A DNA stretch of 64,000 nucleotides from Mesostigma viride (lineage: Eukaryota; Streptophyta; Mesostigmatophyceae; Mesostigmatales; Mesostigmataceae), in the NCBI GenBank assembly GCA_009746045.1, contig RPFO01000038.1:712607-776606 (forward strand), given 5' to 3'. Each line of letters starts with the position of its first letter. The stretch's first letter is position 1. The notes below the pieces were generated by a model. The model did no database searches, had not been told where the DNA came from, and worked only from the letters and a program-made list of their open reading frames with translations. Shown here piece after piece: positions 20,061 through 30,673 of the stretch. A program made the translations under genes and the position numbers.

Positions 20061-21361
20061 ATGTATACACAATCTATGGCTTCGGACAATTCCTGGTACT
20101 CGCGCGCTATCCCCAAGTCCATGCAATACCTCGTGAAGGCGCTGGGTCAGCACACGACTCAACGAGTCCATCTCAGCACCCTCTCAGCAAGCGACGGCAT
20201 CAAACAAGGGTCTGTGGTCGCGGTCCGCCTCCCCACGTCCGGGTTCGTGGACTTGCACTCCTTCGCAATGTTTTTCACGGGGACCCCCACGACCACGGCG
20301 GGGTTCGCAAAGTTCCCCGCGTACACGTCCTCCATCATCAGGCGCCTCGAGGTACTGGCAGGAGGTCAGACCGTCGACAGCATCAACGACTACTCCCAGC
20401 TGTTCCATACGCTGCTCTCGGTGCACGGCGGTGTCGAGTACAATCTCGCGCAGGCTCCCGCTGGTTGGTCGAAGAATAACAACATCGTCATTGCTGATGC
20501 GGCTGGCGCTCTCACAAACAACGTGAAGGCAAACACCGCAGTGGACGGCGTCATTGACCACTTTTTGGGATTCCTGAGCGGCGAGCCTCGGATCGTGGAT
20601 CTGAGTCTCTTCCCCCCATCGAGATCCGAATCACACTCATGGACGGAGGGGTGATGCTTCCTAGCGTGGCGCAAGCAGCTGCTGGTCGTGTGGCCGTTGA
20701 CGCAGGAACGGGGGTTGGTTTCGAACTGAGCAACATCCACTTTAGCATCGACACGTACAGGTTCCAAGAAGATATCGTGGGCCAGATTTTCTCGTCCAGG
20801 CTTGCCGAGGGTGGAACTCTCTCCTTCAAGTGGCGGACGTGGCAGTCCACCAAACAGTCGCTCGGGACTCGCACTCCCTATGCCATCAAGGCGTCGCTGT
20901 CTTCCGCGTCCGCCAGCAAACTCCTGGCGATTCAGGTTGCTGCCGGCGCGGACGTGACCAACGCATCTGGCAATACGATGTTCAATCACATCGCGGATGG
21001 TATGACTTCCTACCAATACGACATCAACGGATCCAACCTAGCGCCTGGATACCGTACGAACGCAACGGAGGCGTGGATCAATCTGTTGTCCGCGTTCGGT
21101 GACCAAGGGAATGTTTTGTCCTGTGTCCGTGAGGGCATGACTCCTACCACGTGGCTAAACAACAACTTCACGATGGCGTGTCACCTTAATATGCCGTGTG
21201 CCGGTCCAGAGTACATGAGCGGCCTTGACCTTCGTGGCACGGCATCGGTGGTCACGCTGCGAGTCGAGAAGGGAGCAACGGACTGTATTTCCTACATCTT
21301 CACGGAATGCGAATCAAAGATGGACATCGCTGCAGGCAGGCAGGCAGCCGTGTACCTCTAA
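20061..21361 (+). CDS. PLV major capsid protein (MCP), one frameshift
   Basis: Two frames (20061-20654 and 20639-21361) are parts of one gene. The break is in the C6 run at 20612-20617, and one missing C would account for it; allowing for that the protein is 433 residues, normal for a small double-jelly-roll MCP. Typical segments are MASDNSWYSRAIPKSMQYL, VVAVRLPTSGFVDLHSFAMF and IIRRLEVLAGGQTVDSINDY in the first part, and FSIDTYRFQEDIVGQIF and TEAWINLLSAFGDQG in the second. It forms the hexameric capsomers. It follows the small amphipathic gene by 15 bases, consistent with a late structural block. Confidence 0.8.
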
Positions 21362-21389
21362 AAAATATATACGTGTGTAATGACAAACG

Positions 21390-21560
21390 ATGGACTACTT
21401 TCGAGACCCTAGCATCACAGCTAATCCGTTTAACAGGTTGAAGTTGATTTTTGACATTCCTGAAATGGCAGATTCTGGTCTGTCCATGACAATGCCAGCT
21501 AGACGAGCATTGCCCCTTCTCCCCACCTTCAAGTATCCGCTACCAAACTCTAAAAAATAA
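21390..21560 (+). CDS. 56-residue PLV protein
   Basis: A short frame begins MDYFRDPSITANPFNRLKL and ends LPTFKYPLPNSKK, between the MCP and the adhesin gene (28 bases after the MCP stop, 26 before the next ATG). It contains no stop and has an ordinary amino-acid mix, with the same compact spacing as its neighbours, so I regard it as real. The family is not recognised. Confidence 0.5.
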   Translation: MDYFRDPSITANPFNRLKLIFDIPEMADSGLSMTMPARRALPLLPTFKYPLPNSKK

Positions 21561-21586
21561 TGTGACGATGATATTATATTAGCTCC

Positions 21587-23291
21587 ATGTCGTTTGATTA
21601 TGGTATTTGTCCTGCTTTGATTCGCAAGAAGCGCAAACCGGCAAGGACAGCGCCGTCAATCACGTTAACAACTACACACGGACTGTATCCTAGCGCGGTA
21701 CCGATTACAATGACAGCAGCATTCAGCGAAACAGTCACCGGGTTCACCTTGGGTGATATCGTTGTCATAAATGGTACTGCATCTGGTTTAACGGGTAGCG
21801 GCGCCTCTTACACATTCTCTGTGACTCCAGCTGTAGCTTATTCACTGACAACAGTCACTGTTGGAGGGAACGCAGCAAGCAGCGTGCTAGGAACCGGCAA
21901 CACCGCAGCAACTCCGTTAGTCTTCACGTATTCGCCACCTCCAACGGTAACCCTCGCGACGACCGCGGGCTTGACGCCATCCTCATCACCCGTGGACGTG
22001 ACAGCCACGTTCAGCAGGTCGGTGACGGGGTTCGCGTTGGGCGACATCACCGTGACCAACGGGACCGCCGCCAACCTGACCGGAAGTGGGGCGTCGTACG
22101 CCTTCCAAGTGACGCCAACCATCGCCAATTCCACGAACGTTAGCGTGGGCGCGGGCTGTTGTGGACGCATCGACAGGGAACGCCAACGCGGCATCTAACA
22201 CACTGTCGTTCACGTACTCGGCAAATCCGTCGGTGACTCTTGCGTCCGGAACTCCGACGGGTGCTGTTTATCCGATCACGGCCACTTTTAGCACATCGGT
22301 CACTGGGTTCACGTTGGGCGACATCGCCGTGACCAACGGAACCGTGTCCAACTTGCTGGGAAGCGGTGCCACGTACACATTCGATGTGACCACTACCATG
22401 TCGGACTTGACGACGGTAAGCGTGGGCGCGGGCGCCGTGACGGGCGCAACGTCAGGGCTTGGAAATGCATCATCCAACACGCTGTCATTCACGTACTATT
22501 ACAACCCGGCAACAGACCCAGCGTTGTTTGCGTGGTACGACCCGTCAGACAGCGCCACGGTGTTCAGCGACGCGTCGGGCACAACCCAGCAAAACACGGC
22601 AGGAGGGAACGTGATGCGCGTGAAAGACAAGGGACCGAATGGGTACCACGTGACACAGGCCACTTCCACCAAGTGTCCTACGCTGGATGCGGCGGAGCTT
22701 AACTCGAAACGGTCCCTCCGCTTTATCAACTCGCGGTCTGGCTTGTTAGCGTCCGTGAGCAATTTCTGGAGCGCGATTGGGGTCAGTGCGAGCATCCTCC
22801 TAGTCGCCAAACAGCTAACGACTGCAACGTATCCAGAAATAGGGGGTTATACGGGTATTAGAGGTTATATGCTTGGATCGACGGATGGCAATGGTTATCT
22901 CATGTCTTATCAGTCAGAGGTACAGACCGTTCTCCTATTCGCTCCCGGTACTGTATACGAAACCGTGAGCACCAGGGCTCAGTTCTTTGACAACAAGGCA
23001 CACGTCATGGCGATTTCATGCAACAGCAGTACAAACGCACTTTTCACCCGCTTCGACGGAAGAGCTGGTTATAACAGAATCGGATCGGACCCTACAACTG
23101 GTTCAGGAAATCTCGCTATTGGAGGAGACACCCAACGCGAGTCGTGCTTTGACGGGTGGATTGGCGAGATCCTTATCTACAACACCGCCAAGACGTCAGC
23201 GGAACTTGAACGGATCCGCGGGTATCGTGGCCAAGTGGGGCACTCCCGCCGCCATCCCAGCGTAGAAACTATTATCTCTTCCAATTTGTAA
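21587..23291 (+). CDS. Ig-like repeat plus LamG-type adhesin, one frameshift
   Basis: The two pieces, 21587-22198 and 22161-23291, join with a +1 (or -2) shift near 22157; the product is about 568 residues. Three tandem Ig-like repeats of about 90 residues (first in 21660-21935, second to about 22215, third to about 22500) each contain SVTGF-LGDI-V-NGTA-L-GSGA-YTF-V as a core, typical of bacterial Big-type Ig-like domains. A LamG/concanavalin-like domain follows (ALFAWYDPSDSATVFSDASG ... FDGWIGEILIYNTAKTSAEL). This combination is usual in surface adhesins and phage fibres that bind glycans. No signal peptide is seen, so virion attachment rather than secretion is likely. The shift may be a sequence error. 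Confidence 0.75.
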
Positions 23292-23298
23292 TAAAGCA

Positions 23299-23863
23299 AT
23301 GGAATACCCACCTATTATCAAATAGTGCTAGATTCCAATGCCTCTGAAAACGTGATTGACTCCACCACCGGGTTACGTCAATTTAGAATCAAACCAGACC
23401 CGAGGGCGCCCATCATTGACAGTACATGGCGTGGTGGTGTGCATTATGCCTACGTTGACGCAGTACCTTTTGATGAGGACCATGCTATTGTCGGGCTTGT
23501 TTCCCCGAGTTTCTCCGGTGGTGAGCATAACCAACAGGATTGCATTGTTTTATGCACGAGACTGTCATGGGTGGATCAGACGGGGACATCTTTTCTTACG
23601 CCATGATCAACGAACACGCGTTTTTTAACCTAAAGAACCCACACCTGTTCAGAAACGGAGGACATATTACGGTAGGAGCGTCGTACATTGACAGACTTGA
23701 CGGAAACGAGACTCAATTCCCCCGTTGCAGACGAATGGTTTTTTGTGCATCCTACGTTTTGAAAAGATTCGCGGGTTCAACAAGTGCAATTGTCATGGCA
23801 AGTAATTTCTACGAATATATATGGGTGGTTGCTTCGGAAAATTCACTCTCGTGGACACTCTAG
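23299..23863 (+). CDS. PLV protein of unknown function, two frameshifts
   Basis: The gene begins at ATG 23299, 7 bases after the adhesin stop. It is interrupted by two apparent one-base losses, in the AAA run near 23318 and in the TTTT run near 23552; allowing for them the product is 188 residues. The N-terminal part reads VPFDEDHAIVGLVSPSF and the C-terminal part RNGGHITVGASYIDRLDGN and FAGSTSAIVMASNFYEYIW, a beta-rich pattern. The family is not recognised. It follows the adhesin in the same strand and may be an accessory virion protein. Confidence 0.55.
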
Positions 23864-24146
23864 AATCTTCGTTCAGGCGCTTGACAAGTGACCCAGTTGA
23901 TTACTCGCACGCTTACGAGTCTTTTTACCTAAATTCACGTCCCAGAACTCGCCACGTGGTAGAGGCCACCTTAGACTTGCATCGCTCCGAAATTTAGCCA
24001 AGTTCGACACTTGTACAAGTCCAGCCACCTTCGCGTCCTGTCCAGGCCGTGCCAGCAGACGTAACGGACCTTGGCACATTGTGCACAAATAGGCAAAATC
24101 ACGTGCAAGTCACGCATCTCACGTTGCAAGCTCTCTGCCGGTAGCC
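23864..24146. other. non-coding gap in the PLV right arm
   Basis: This gap of about 280 bp precedes the last gene. It contains a short stem (ACTCG...CGAGT) followed by CTTTTT near 23905-23926, which could be a transcription end signal for the structural block, and probably the promoter of the following gene. I see no gene in it. Confidence 0.3.
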
Positions 24147-24718
24147 ATGGCTTCCCGAAACGCAGGGCCTTGCGAGAAGGCGTTGGCAATGCTTGGAAAA
24201 ATCCTCGATGGTCTCGAGGACGGCCAGACAAAGATATCTGACCAGCTCGCACACCTGACGCACAAGGTCTCCCTTCTTTCCGGAAACGAAGGTGCTGTTG
24301 GAGGCACCGGACCTACCTGCGAGGTCTTCAAGATTCACGACGCCGGATATGACGATGTCGACCGCAAGACGCCAAAAATTTGCGTCGAGTGGGTCTACGA
24401 GAAGAATGCGGCAAAGCCGAGGAAGGTCGAGGACCGCTGCGAGTGGATTCGCCTCGACCAAGCCGACGGGTGCGTTAAGATGGTTGACGATTTCCTCAAT
24501 GGCTTCTCCAAGTCCAAGCGCCAGCCAGGCATTTCCCCCATTGCGCTCTACAGGGCATGGGAGGAGGTAAAGAAGGGTTTCGAGGACGCAAAGACCGCCA
24601 CTTCCAATGGCAGGAAGAGGAGCCGCGAGGAGCGTCAAGCTCCCACGGCCATGGCGACAAGAAGAACTCCGCCTCGTACGTGAAGAGCCTGACTGGACAC
24701 TCCAAGGACAAGGAGTAG
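24147..24718 (+). CDS. last PLV gene, unknown function, one frameshift
   Basis: The frame from ATG 24147 stops at 24683, but another frame continues to TAG 24716-24718 with an ordinary-looking polar tail (KKNSASYVKSLTGHSKDKE). One lost A near 24637 would explain the change, giving about 190 residues. The N-terminal 50 residues form a leucine/lysine helix (EKALAMLGKILDGLEDG). The middle part has a mixed alpha/beta segment (KICVEWVYEKN, CEWIRLDQADG) and a basic tail GRKRSREER. The family is not recognised. It is the only gene after the 280-bp gap, so it may be expressed apart from the structural block. Confidence 0.55.
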
Positions 24719-24983
24719 ATTGTCGTCTTGTTGACGACGGCAACGAGCTTGCCATTTCGCTCTTGTCGAGCTGATAACGAATGTAAACGTGTTATATTTT
24801 AATGAATTCGTTTATGCAGTATAAAACGCGTCAATATATGCTGAAAACAATTTTCATTTCGTCTCGAATTGCAGTTCTAACTGGTTAAAAATCCAGAGTA
24901 AACCTCTCATGCATCGACGCAGGTCGTATGGGATTCTTGCATAGGTCGTCTGAGTTTCCAGATTAATAAACCCTAACACTCTG
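24719..24983. other. non-coding right end of the PLV
   Basis: Between the last stop and the right TIR lies about 265 bp of AT-rich DNA. A GTCGTC...GACGAC stem sits directly after the gene near 24722-24739, a possible transcription terminator or RNA 3'-end structure. No gene is seen. Confidence 0.3.
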
Positions 24984-25579
24984 CACACCCCGCCGCGCGG
25001 CCCTCGCCGGCTCCCTCACCCTGCGAGGCCATGGCGAAAAATTGGGCGGTCTTTTCTTAAGAGTAAGTACGTGCAATTTTTCGCCACATCCAACAAACCA
25101 CGCCACCTCAGCGCCGGCCAGTGGGGGAAGGTGGCGAAAAATTGGGCGTTCTTTATATAAGAGTAAGTACGTGCAATTTTTCGCCATCACTCTCACACCT
25201 TGACAAACACCTCCTATGACCCGCGCCAAGGGGTGGCAGGGTGGCGAAAAATTGGGCGTTCTTTATATAAGAGTAAGTACGTGCAATTTTTCGCCATCCT
25301 TGTCACACCCCCAACACACCATCACAACTGCCGGGGTGGTGACAGATGCCAGCCTAAATGTCACAACCTGGTGAGCAGTGGTGGCAGGGGGGCACACTGT
25401 TTTTGCAAGTGGTTTAGGGTTTTAGGGTTTAGGGCTTAGGGTGAGACCCCATCCTAGGCCGCGGTCACTATAGGGTCACTATAGGGGTGGCAGATGCCAG
25501 CATAAGGGTGGTGCACTTCTCCTAGTCGCGATGACGGAATGATGACGGAATGATGATGGAAGCTACTTAATTAATTAAT
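24984..25579 (-). repeat. PLV right terminal inverted repeat
   Basis: This 596-bp repeat is the inverted copy of 5054-5761 minus one 112-114 bp unit. It has three hairpin/TATA modules (25033-25085, 25133-25185, 25243-25295), the telomere-like TTTAGGG segment at about 25411-25438, and ends TTAATTAATTAAT. Outside the shared AT palindrome no clear target duplication can be defined. Confidence 0.9.
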
Positions 25580-26003
25580 TAGGAACATAACTCCGTTGGG
25601 AGTATATGTAGCACATAGCCCTGAGAAGGGGCATATGAGCCTATAATACATTCTAAGCTACTTCCTGCAAGGGTGGGAATGTAAACAACACTTGCTCTAG
25701 GTGCACCAGGGCACCCGCACCCTCATGGTCTATCACGCTATGCCCGGGTAAGGGGGGAGCATGCCTGTGAGGGGGAAGATCATCATGGCTATACAAGAGC
25801 TATGGCATGGCTTCTCAGCAGAGAGTGACTCCCTGCATGGGCACAACATTACTAAATAAGGCTAGGCATCGTCTGGAGTGTGGCACATCATAGGCACACA
25901 TGTACATGACTAAAAAGGCTAGGCCTCAGCTGGTATAGTGCCTGTAGTAGGCGGGCATGTACAAGGCCACTGTCTAACTATTCTACACTACTGCTGTATT
26001 CCC
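25580..26003. other. non-coding flank between PLV and LINE ORF1
   Basis: About 420 bp without a credible gene. It contains two degenerate copies of an AAGGCTAGGC-type word (near 25860 and 25917) and may be the downstream part of the minus-strand LINE, but no ORF2 can be found in it. Confidence 0.3.
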
Positions 26004-27391
26004 CTAGGCTGGGGCTGGAGTTGCTGGGGCCGTGGTGGTCGAGGGGGTCGCTTGCCAGGGCTTGTGGCCGACGTAGATGGCCGCCCCCTTCCAGTACACC
26101 GGCTGGCCCGCCTTGGTCTGCCGGAGCTGGAGGTAGGTCGGCCATAGCTCCCGTCGTCGTTGTTGCTGTGCCAGGGTCAAGTCGTCGTCAAGGGTGAAGA
26201 GAGTCTTCTCGAGCCGCTTGCGGCGTCTGAGAAAAGAAATCTTGTCCGCCGGGGTCTTAAAGGTGAGAAGGAGCGGGGGCGGCCCGGCCTTACCCCGCGC
26301 GCGGGGAAGGCGGTGGGCGGCCAGCTCGATCTCACCAGTAAGGCCCATGCGATCAAGGATTTCTCTCTCAAAAGCACGCGCAAGCTTCTCGGAATTCTCA
26401 CCTTCCTCCATCTTGAGATTCTTGACAATGACGTTGAGGCTGCGCTTGGCGAGCTCGGCCTCCTCGCGGAGGTCAAGCGTCTGCCGCTGGAGCTGGGCTG
26501 CGACGGCGGAGGTGGTGGAGGTGGTATGTTGCTTAAGCATGTCCGCCCAGGTCGTGATGGGAGGAGCATCGCCGGCCAGGCCAGCCGGGGCGGGCTTGGC
26601 GGCAATGTCCTTCACTGCCTGGGCGGTGAGGCCTGCTGTGTTCTGCAAGACCTCGATAGCGATTGCATTGTCCTTGAGGCGCTGGTCGATGTCGCGGAGC
26701 TGGGCGGTGATGGAGTCGGTGGAGGCGGAGGGGGGGGGGGGTGGAGGCGAGGAGGGTGGCGGTGGCGGTGGGGATGGTGGGAAGCTCAGCAGCCAGCGTG
26801 CCGCCAAGTGCCGCCACATCTGCGGCAAGAGGGGTCACGTGCTGCTCGAAAGCTTCCTTGAGGAGGGTGCGGATGGTGGCTTCGGTGGGGAAGGTGGAGG
26901 GGGGCGGGGGGGAAGCCCAGATCGCGGATTCGGAGCGTCCAACAAGGGAGCAGAGGGCGAAGCGTTGAAGCTTGGGGCGACTCATGCGGTGAAGGACGTA
27001 CTGGGAGAGCCTCGGCGGGGTCGACAAGCTGGCCATTACCAGGCCAGCGGCCGCGGTTGTGGGACGTGAGGTACACGCACAGGGTTAGAAGCGAGGCGTG
27101 ATTGCCGGAAAACACGTCTTCCATGAAGGCTCCTGGGCCTTGGAGCCAGTAGCTGGAGGCGTTGGCGTCAAAGGAGCGCTCTTCCCAGGGCGGCTCAGCA
27201 GAGCGACTGCGCTTGGGGTCAGGCGAGGCAGATGGCGAGGCAAGCCCGGGAGGCTGGGCGAGCACCAGTGCACGACTAGTGTCACCGTTGCCATCTGGGC
27301 CGGTGGGCGAAGCTGCAGCCGAAGCTGCAGACGTATTATCATTGCCGAGCGCAGCCGCCAGGCTGCGTTGCGTCGAGAGGCGTTTGCTCAT
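26004..27391 (-). pseudogene. LINE (L1-type) ORF1, two frame breaks
   Basis: Three minus-strand frames form one protein of about 460 residues: from ATG 27391 to about 27030, then to about 26740, then to 26004. The C-terminal part is an ORF1p-type nucleic-acid-binding region: a helix (DIDQRLKDNAIAIEVLQN), then SLNVIVKNLKMEEGENSEKL, FEREILDRMGL and the basic DKISFLRRRKRLEKTLF segment, ending with LTLAQQQRRRELWPTYLQL. The centre is proline-rich, caused by a long G/C tract (around 26730-26745) where one break sits. No ORF2 follows downstream; the PLV terminus comes 425 bases later. A diverged copy of the last third is at 61914-62291. Confidence 0.7.
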
Positions 27392-29529
27392 CGTATATTG
27401 CGTAATGGCTTCGGAAAATTACATCAGCATGTGCGTCGTAGAAAGACGCATCGATTGTGATATTCACGGCTAAATTCGGTGCTCAAACGTGAAAGTTATG
27501 AGCTCCGCCGTCAGCCATGGCTACCTCGTGGCTCGTGGCTGTTTGCCCATATTGCGGGTATAAAATTAACCGGGTGTCATGTCCCCTTAAAATGTATCTT
27601 AATGATCGAGACAACCTTCAATGTACGTATCAATAATCAAGGAGCCATGATCCCTGGTCACATAATGCTCGATCCCTTCTAATTTCTAAACATATCACAT
27701 ACCACATTATACACATTGGTCACAACGTGGTATACGTACCCCTTTACCTAACGATATTCCCATTAATTAATTAGACTCGTGCTCAGTGGGGCCGTTGGTT
27801 TGGGAGTCACGGAGCATTAACCCCGATGGATGGATGGATGGATGGGTGCAAACAGTCCTACCGGTCTAATCTATCTACAACATCGATCTACAACATCTAT
27901 CTACAACTATAATCTACGCTCTCTTCCCTAGGTGACCTGTCTGGCGTGCCTCCCGTATGTTTGCACACGCGGGCGCTTCCCCACGGGAGGGGGTTTGTTG
28001 TCCTCTATAACCTGGGCCCACTTGGCCTTGTCCATCATCTTGTTCCAATTAATCACGGAGAGGCCTAGGCGGCCTAGCCCCCCCATGTCTGCTACTAGCT
28101 CTTCTTTGAAGGTGCGGGCCTAGCTTGCGGCGGCGAGCATTGCTGGGCCCGGCCCACGTAAGGAGGTGCCGGTCAGGCTGAGCTGGGTGCAGCCCCGCAG
28201 AGGGGCCGGAGGAGTCTACCTGGTTGGTGCGAGCCGGCTATGTGCCCTACTAGCTGCAGGCGCCGCTGGTGATGTACATGGCATGTCGAGCCGGGTACAG
28301 GTCCTCATTACGAACATGAGCAGCATAGCCTGCGCGGATATTCCCATGGGTTAACCCATACTCCGTCACTTACAGTCATTACCGCGTTACGTTGCGTTTC
28401 TTAAGGTTGCGTTACCGCGTTAAGTTGCGACGCCGAAGTTTGGGCGGCGACCGCAACTTAAGCATCGGTGCCATCGCAACTTAACGCGGTAATGATGTTC
28501 AATTTGTAGGTGTCAGCCTGGTGTCAGGCCATTTTTGGCCGCGCAGGAGGCCACTTTTTGCCAAGTCCGGACCCGCTATGTGGCTTTATAATTAGGCGGC
28601 AAAATGTTGAAATACACAAGCTCCCCTGGCGGCTGGCGCGCAGACGGACTTCCCCGCCTGAAAAGCGCGAATCTGCGCGCATGCAACCTTGTGTTTCTGA
28701 ATCAATTACTGATTTGCAGCTTGCGGACTGCGGTACATCAATACTGTAGCGTGCGGGGCGTGGCACATGACGGCACTTTTGTGGTATCAGTAAGTCTGAC
28801 AGGTGCTCATGCACTGTGTGGCGGCTGGCTGGCTGCATCCGGCGGCCGGGCCGGGCTCTGGCACGTGTATTGCGGCAGCTGGCCCGCCTTTCTCACAAAA
28901 CTGAATCATGAAAAGATTCCTGGTATGGAAAAACAGGAAAATGGACTTTGGGTGGCTTTGGTAGTCATGCTGCAGCTGGATCGGGCTTGACGAGAGCTGT
29001 CGAATGCTGTATAGAAGTCCGTGAGAGGAGGAGGGGATAGGATGCTAGCCTAGTTCTACCGTTAAGTTGCGACGCCGAATTTTAGGCGTCGATCGCAACT
29101 TGACTGTAGTGTATCCATTTAATTGGATACACTTGCACCCCCCGCCACGTCGCAAAATATTACGCGAGCGCCGCGCCATCGGGTACGGATGTAAATGGTC
29201 AGGCAACTCGGGACAGACCCAATGTGAAACGTAAATGCATAGGTTGGTGCCTGGGTAAACATGTGATATGACCTACCCACAGCAGTTGCTGGGCGACCTA
29301 GTGGACCCAGCCCCGTTTGAACCTCGCATTTACTCCCTCTCTCTTGCTTGGACTGCTATTATGCAGAACAAGAAGAAGTGGAAGACGATTGTCCAGGCTC
29401 ATGTGCACGCCAGCCCCTGTGGGCAAGCCCCCCCCCCCAAAGAGGAAGGGGCACTTTGCTGAGTAGAAAAGCTACGGTTTTCTAGATTAGATTAGACAAG
29501 CCTGCGCTGGCCATTGTCCGTCTCCATGA
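27392..29529. other. repeat-rich non-coding DNA
   Basis: I see no gene in these 2.1 kb. Contents include a GATG microsatellite (about 27822-27845), an ATTAATTAATTAG word at 27761-27774 like the PLV ends, a pair of related hairpin repeats (28405-28495 and 29058-29105) and a short perfect hairpin GTGTATCC...GGATACAC (29108-29133). Confidence 0.4.
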
Positions 29530-29534
29530 TGATG

Positions 29535-30313
29535 TGTAACGACTAAAAATGATCATCAGCATCATCCACAGTCCAACATGAAAGATCTTTTACCTGGGTT
29601 GCTTTCTTGAGTTGCAGAACTTCAAGTATCCGAGCAACGTTGAGATGGAAATTCCACAGCACGTGATTTAGGGAATCACACCCCTTGTAGACACAAAGAC
29701 AAGCTCGTGTATAGACGACCTCTGTGGAACTGAAGGACGTCTATAGCCAAGGGGCTCTTATGGATTGGACAACAAAGCCAAGCTTTATTATACCATGGTG
29801 AATCAAAACCAACGTAGCAACAATGGCGACCCCACGTCCTTGATATCGACGTGCTTGTCGAACTTGCTCCAACCTTAGCCTGAAGAGAACCAATCAGAAC
29901 CATGGAATTCTGTACAAGATCTTCGTATCCATCCTAGTCACACAAAACAGAACAACACCACACACAGCCTGGCAGAATCTTTCCATGAGATCCTAAATCT
30001 GTCGTAAGCACTGAAGTCCCAAAGGAGCATTTAAGACTCAATAGTACCAACTAACAAACTACAACCCCACGTGGATCAGGCCACGACCAATGAGGGCTCC
30101 TATCAGTAGTATCAGCCAACAAACTACAACCCTACGTGGATCAGGCCACGACCAATGAGGGTTCCTATCAGTTGGTTGACAAAGTATCAGCTCCAAGTAC
30201 CGTCGTCTTAGAAACCTCATAACTTTCTCAATACTGATCCAAAAGTCCTCGAATAAAAGCCAAACATTCACAAAACAAAGGATGTAACAACAAAGTCATT
30301 TTTGCTTGTTACA
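29535..30313 (-). repeat. 3' LTR of the minus-strand element
   Basis: A 779-bp LTR with TGTAAC...GTTACA ends. It contains two tandem copies of a CCACGTGGATCAGGCCACGA-type unit (30066-30180), found in the partner LTR too. It differs from the 5' LTR by two visible substitutions, which implies recent insertion. Confidence 0.85.
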
Positions 30314-30673
30314 TATCTCCCCCTCAAAACTGGACCTCCCAGGTCCAATAGCCAACTCTTGAAGGCAGAGGAACATTGAACAGAAATCCACCATCTCTTG
30401 GGAAAAGCAGATGGGTTTTTACATCCCTGGAAACAGGGCCTCCTATCTCATAAACATCTAGTCACAGGTCTCTACAGCAAACAAGTCACTACCTTATCTA
30501 CTATAAAGCCAGATAAACACATCTCATAATACAAAGTCTTCCATTCAGCATCCTGGAACCTGGAACTCTGGACTGGAACATCAGAACTGGACTGGAGCCC
30601 CCCCATCATCCATCCTGGAACCCCCCCCCTCACACCACAATCCAAAGCCCCCTTTCCTTCTCAGCCCTGTTCC

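Larger units (their letters stand above)
5054..25579. mobile_element. integrated Polinton-like virus (PLV)
   Basis: The element is about 20.5 kb (about 18.4 kb without later insertions) between long inverted repeats. It carries the PLV hallmark set: double-jelly-roll-type major capsid protein, penton-type minor capsid protein, A32/FtsK-HerA packaging ATPase, tyrosine recombinase and a primase-helicase. Genes left of 12.6 kb are on the minus strand and genes right of it on the plus strand. No PolB is present, which separates it from classical Polintons/Mavericks; use of a PrimPol-helicase and a tyrosine integrase is typical of algal PLVs. The call rests on protein motifs and architecture. Virophage kinship is the alternative, but the gene set and length fit a PLV better. 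Confidence 0.9.

Noticed and set aside
5054-25579. Classical Maverick/Polinton or virophage
   Set aside because: No PolB, no retrovirus-type integrase and no cysteine protease can be found; the tyrosine recombinase with PrimPol-helicase points to a PLV.
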